Assembly (NCBI GenBank): GCA_003246795.1
Contig: QKCS01000017.1
Span: 1-5,262, forward strand
DNA length: 5,262 nucleotides
Source: Alphaproteobacteria bacterium
GTDB lineage: Bacteria > Pseudomonadota > Alphaproteobacteria > Micropepsales > Micropepsaceae
Reading direction: 5' to 3'
Below the pieces are notes generated by a model. It was not told the origin of the DNA. It did no database searches and saw nothing but the letters and a program-made list of their open reading frames with translations. The stretch's first letter is position 1. Each line of letters begins with the position of its first letter. The position numbers and the translations under genes are program-made. This document shows, in pieces, positions 3,920-5,262 of the stretch.

Positions 3920-5262
3920 ATGATCTACCGCTTTGGAGATTGTGAACTCGACACGACGCGCCAGGAGTTGCGGCGCACGAGGGGAGCCGTCTCGGTCGAA
4001 CCGCAGGTGTTCGAACTGCTCGCCTATCTTGCAGCTAATCCGGACCGCTTGGTCACCAAGGATGAGATCAACGCGGCGATCTGGAGCGGGCGCGCGGTAT
4101 CGGACTCAGCGCTTTCCAGCCGTATCAAGTCCGCGCGCCAGGCCATCGGCGACGACGGGAAGGCGCAGTCGTTCATCCGCACCGTGCACGGCCGCGGGTT
4201 TCGTTTCGTGTCAGGCAATGCCCCATTTGATTCGGAGACAAGCGGAAGTGACCGTGGACGTGCGCGCCCGACGGTTGCCGTTATTCCCTTCGAAAATCTG
4301 TCGGGCAGGGTGGATGAGGACTATTTCTCCGACGGTGTCACGGCCGACATCATCGCTGCGTTGGCAAAGCACCGCTCGCTGAGCGTTGTGGCGCGCAACA
4401 CAACCTTCCAGTTCAAGGGCAAAGCAATCGGCATAGCCGAGATCGCGCGTATGACTGGCGCGGACTATGTCGTCGAAGGCAGTGTGCGAAAGGCCGCTGC
4501 GCGCGTGCGCGTGGCCGTACAACTGATCGACGCACAAAGCGGCAACTGTATCTGGACGGAACACTATGATCGACAGTCGGAGGACCTGTTTGAGATCCAG
4601 GATGACATCGTCGAAACGATCGCAGCGCGCATAGAACCAGAGATCGGATATGAAGAGCGGCGCCGCACTACGAGCGCCATCGGGTCGCGTGACCTCAAAG
4701 CCTGGGAACTATACCACTTGGGCGTCGCGCACTTCTTCAAGTTCACGAAGGCGGACAATCTCAAGGCCCAAGAGTTGCTGAGCAAGGCGCGGGCGCTCGA
4801 TCCTGGATTCGGCGACGCAAATGCGTGGTGGGCCTACGCGGTTGTCCTGGGCACCGTGTATTGGGACACTGAGCCTGCGCCTGCACTGCTGGATGAGGCG
4901 CTGGCGGCAACAATACGCGCGCTCGAAACGGACGACAAGAATGCGGTGTTCTATGCGCTAAAAGCACGCATCCAACTGGCAAGACGCGAGTACGAGAGCG
5001 CGATCGAGGGGAACAAGATCGCTGTCGATCTCAATCCGTCGTTCGCAGCAGCTCACTGTGGACTGGCGGACTCGTTCACGTATCTGGGTCGCTACGACGA
5101 AGCGATCGAGCGATTTGAACGAGCGATCGCGCTGTCCACCAACGATCCGCAGCGTTGGGCGTTTTATACCTACGGCGCGCTCGCGTTGATCTTCAAAGGC
5201 GACTACGAGCGCGCGGTCGAATGGGCTGACCGCGCGGCTGAGATTCCAAACCGCCAGTATTG
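3920..5262 (+). CDS. Winged-helix transcriptional regulator with TolB-like domain and TPRs, C-terminus cut by window edge
   Basis: The first 447 residues are visible and the frame runs off the right edge. Residues 1-99 are an OmpR/PhoB/CadC-type DNA-binding winged helix, with RFGDCELD as the first strand, VSDSALSSRIKSARQAIGDDG (60-80) around the recognition helix and IRTVHGRGFRF (86-96) as the wing. A short polar linker (100-116) follows. Residues 117-238 match the TolB-like domain common in this family (VAVIPFENLSG, YFSDGVTADII, ADYVVEGSVRK, LFEIQDDI). From about 258 the chain is helical with TPR-type repeats (for example AIEGNKIAVDLNP and DEAIERFERAIAL). Unlike CadC there is no transmembrane helix between DNA-binding and sensor parts, so it is probably a cytosolic one-component regulator. 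No phosphoreceiver domain is seen. The ATG at 3920 fits the domain start. It diverges from the methyltransferase operon and likely controls it and itself; the signal is unknown. Confidence 0.93.
   Translation, partial: MIYRFGDCELDTTRQELRRTRGAVSVEPQVFELLAYLAANPDRLVTKDEINAAIWSGRAVSDSALSSRIKSARQAIGDDGKAQSFIRTVHGRGFRFVSGNAPFDSETSGSDRGRARPTVAVIPFENLSGRVDEDYFSDGVTADIIAALAKHRSLSVVARNTTFQFKGKAIGIAEIARMTGADYVVEGSVRKAAARVRVAVQLIDAQSGNCIWTEHYDRQSEDLFEIQDDIVETIAARIEPEIGYEERRRTTSAIGSRDLKAWELYHLGVAHFFKFTKADNLKAQELLSKARALDPGFGDANAWWAYAVVLGTVYWDTEPAPALLDEALAATIRALETDDKNAVFYALKARIQLARREYESAIEGNKIAVDLNPSFAAAHCGLADSFTYLGRYDEAIERFERAIALSTNDPQRWAFYTYGALALIFKGDYERAVEWADRAAEIPNRQY
3930..3941 (+). repeat. 12-bp exact repeat of the operator segment inside the regulator's first codons
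   Basis: GCTTTGGAGATT occurs here (codons 4-8) and at 3871-3882, where it includes the third heptamer of the periodic array; the copies start 59 bp apart. It encodes the conserved RFGD strand, so protein constraint may explain part of it. It may also be an extra regulator binding site downstream of the start. Confidence 0.6.

Noticed and set aside
3909..3923. A four-codon mini-ORF (ATG to TGA) whose stop overlaps the regulator ATG
   Set aside because: It has no ribosome binding site at a usable distance, and GGAAGG lies inside it; probably coincidental.

Overview
The window is GC-rich, densely coded and typical of a soil or plant-associated proteobacterium. I lean towards Alphaproteobacteria (Hyphomicrobiales-like), mainly because regulators made of a winged helix, a TolB-like domain and TPRs are abundant there. 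This is an inference from gene style, not from a marker gene. No rRNA, tRNA, CRISPR array, insertion sequence or phage gene is visible. The longest stretch without a gene is 143 bp.

Layout. Four genes run leftward as a probable operon, read from right to left: a class I SAM-dependent methyltransferase (3776 to 2949), a small DoxX-like membrane protein (2875 to 2432), a cysteine synthase fused to a C-terminal glutaredoxin-like domain (2396 to 912), and a group II PLP-dependent decarboxylase (915 to beyond the left edge). Gaps are 73 bp, 35 bp and then a 4-bp ATGA overlap. To the right, a transcriptional regulator (3920 to beyond the right edge) is read divergently. It has an OmpR/PhoB-type winged helix, a TolB-like domain and TPRs.

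The shared 143-bp control region holds three clear copies and one weak copy of a TTGGAGG-like heptamer at an exact 11-bp period. This is the heptamer plus 4-bp spacer geometry used by PhoB-type DNA-binding domains, so it is a good candidate operator for the adjacent regulator. A 12-bp piece of the array recurs inside the first codons of the regulator. A small GC hairpin with a T5 loop precedes the regulator's ribosome binding site. Separately, the doxX-like gene carries a perfect 22-bp palindrome.

How the genes may work together (inference). E. coli CysM makes S-sulfocysteine from thiosulfate, and glutaredoxins reduce it to cysteine. A synthase fused to a glutaredoxin, next to a DoxX homologue (the family includes a thiosulfate:quinone oxidoreductase subunit), would fit thiosulfate or persulfide use. 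The translationally coupled decarboxylase could turn a cysteine-derived amino acid into an amine such as cysteamine, hypotaurine or taurine, and the methyltransferase could modify a product. None of these substrates can be read from the sequence, and the set may be a small undescribed sulfur or thiol pathway.
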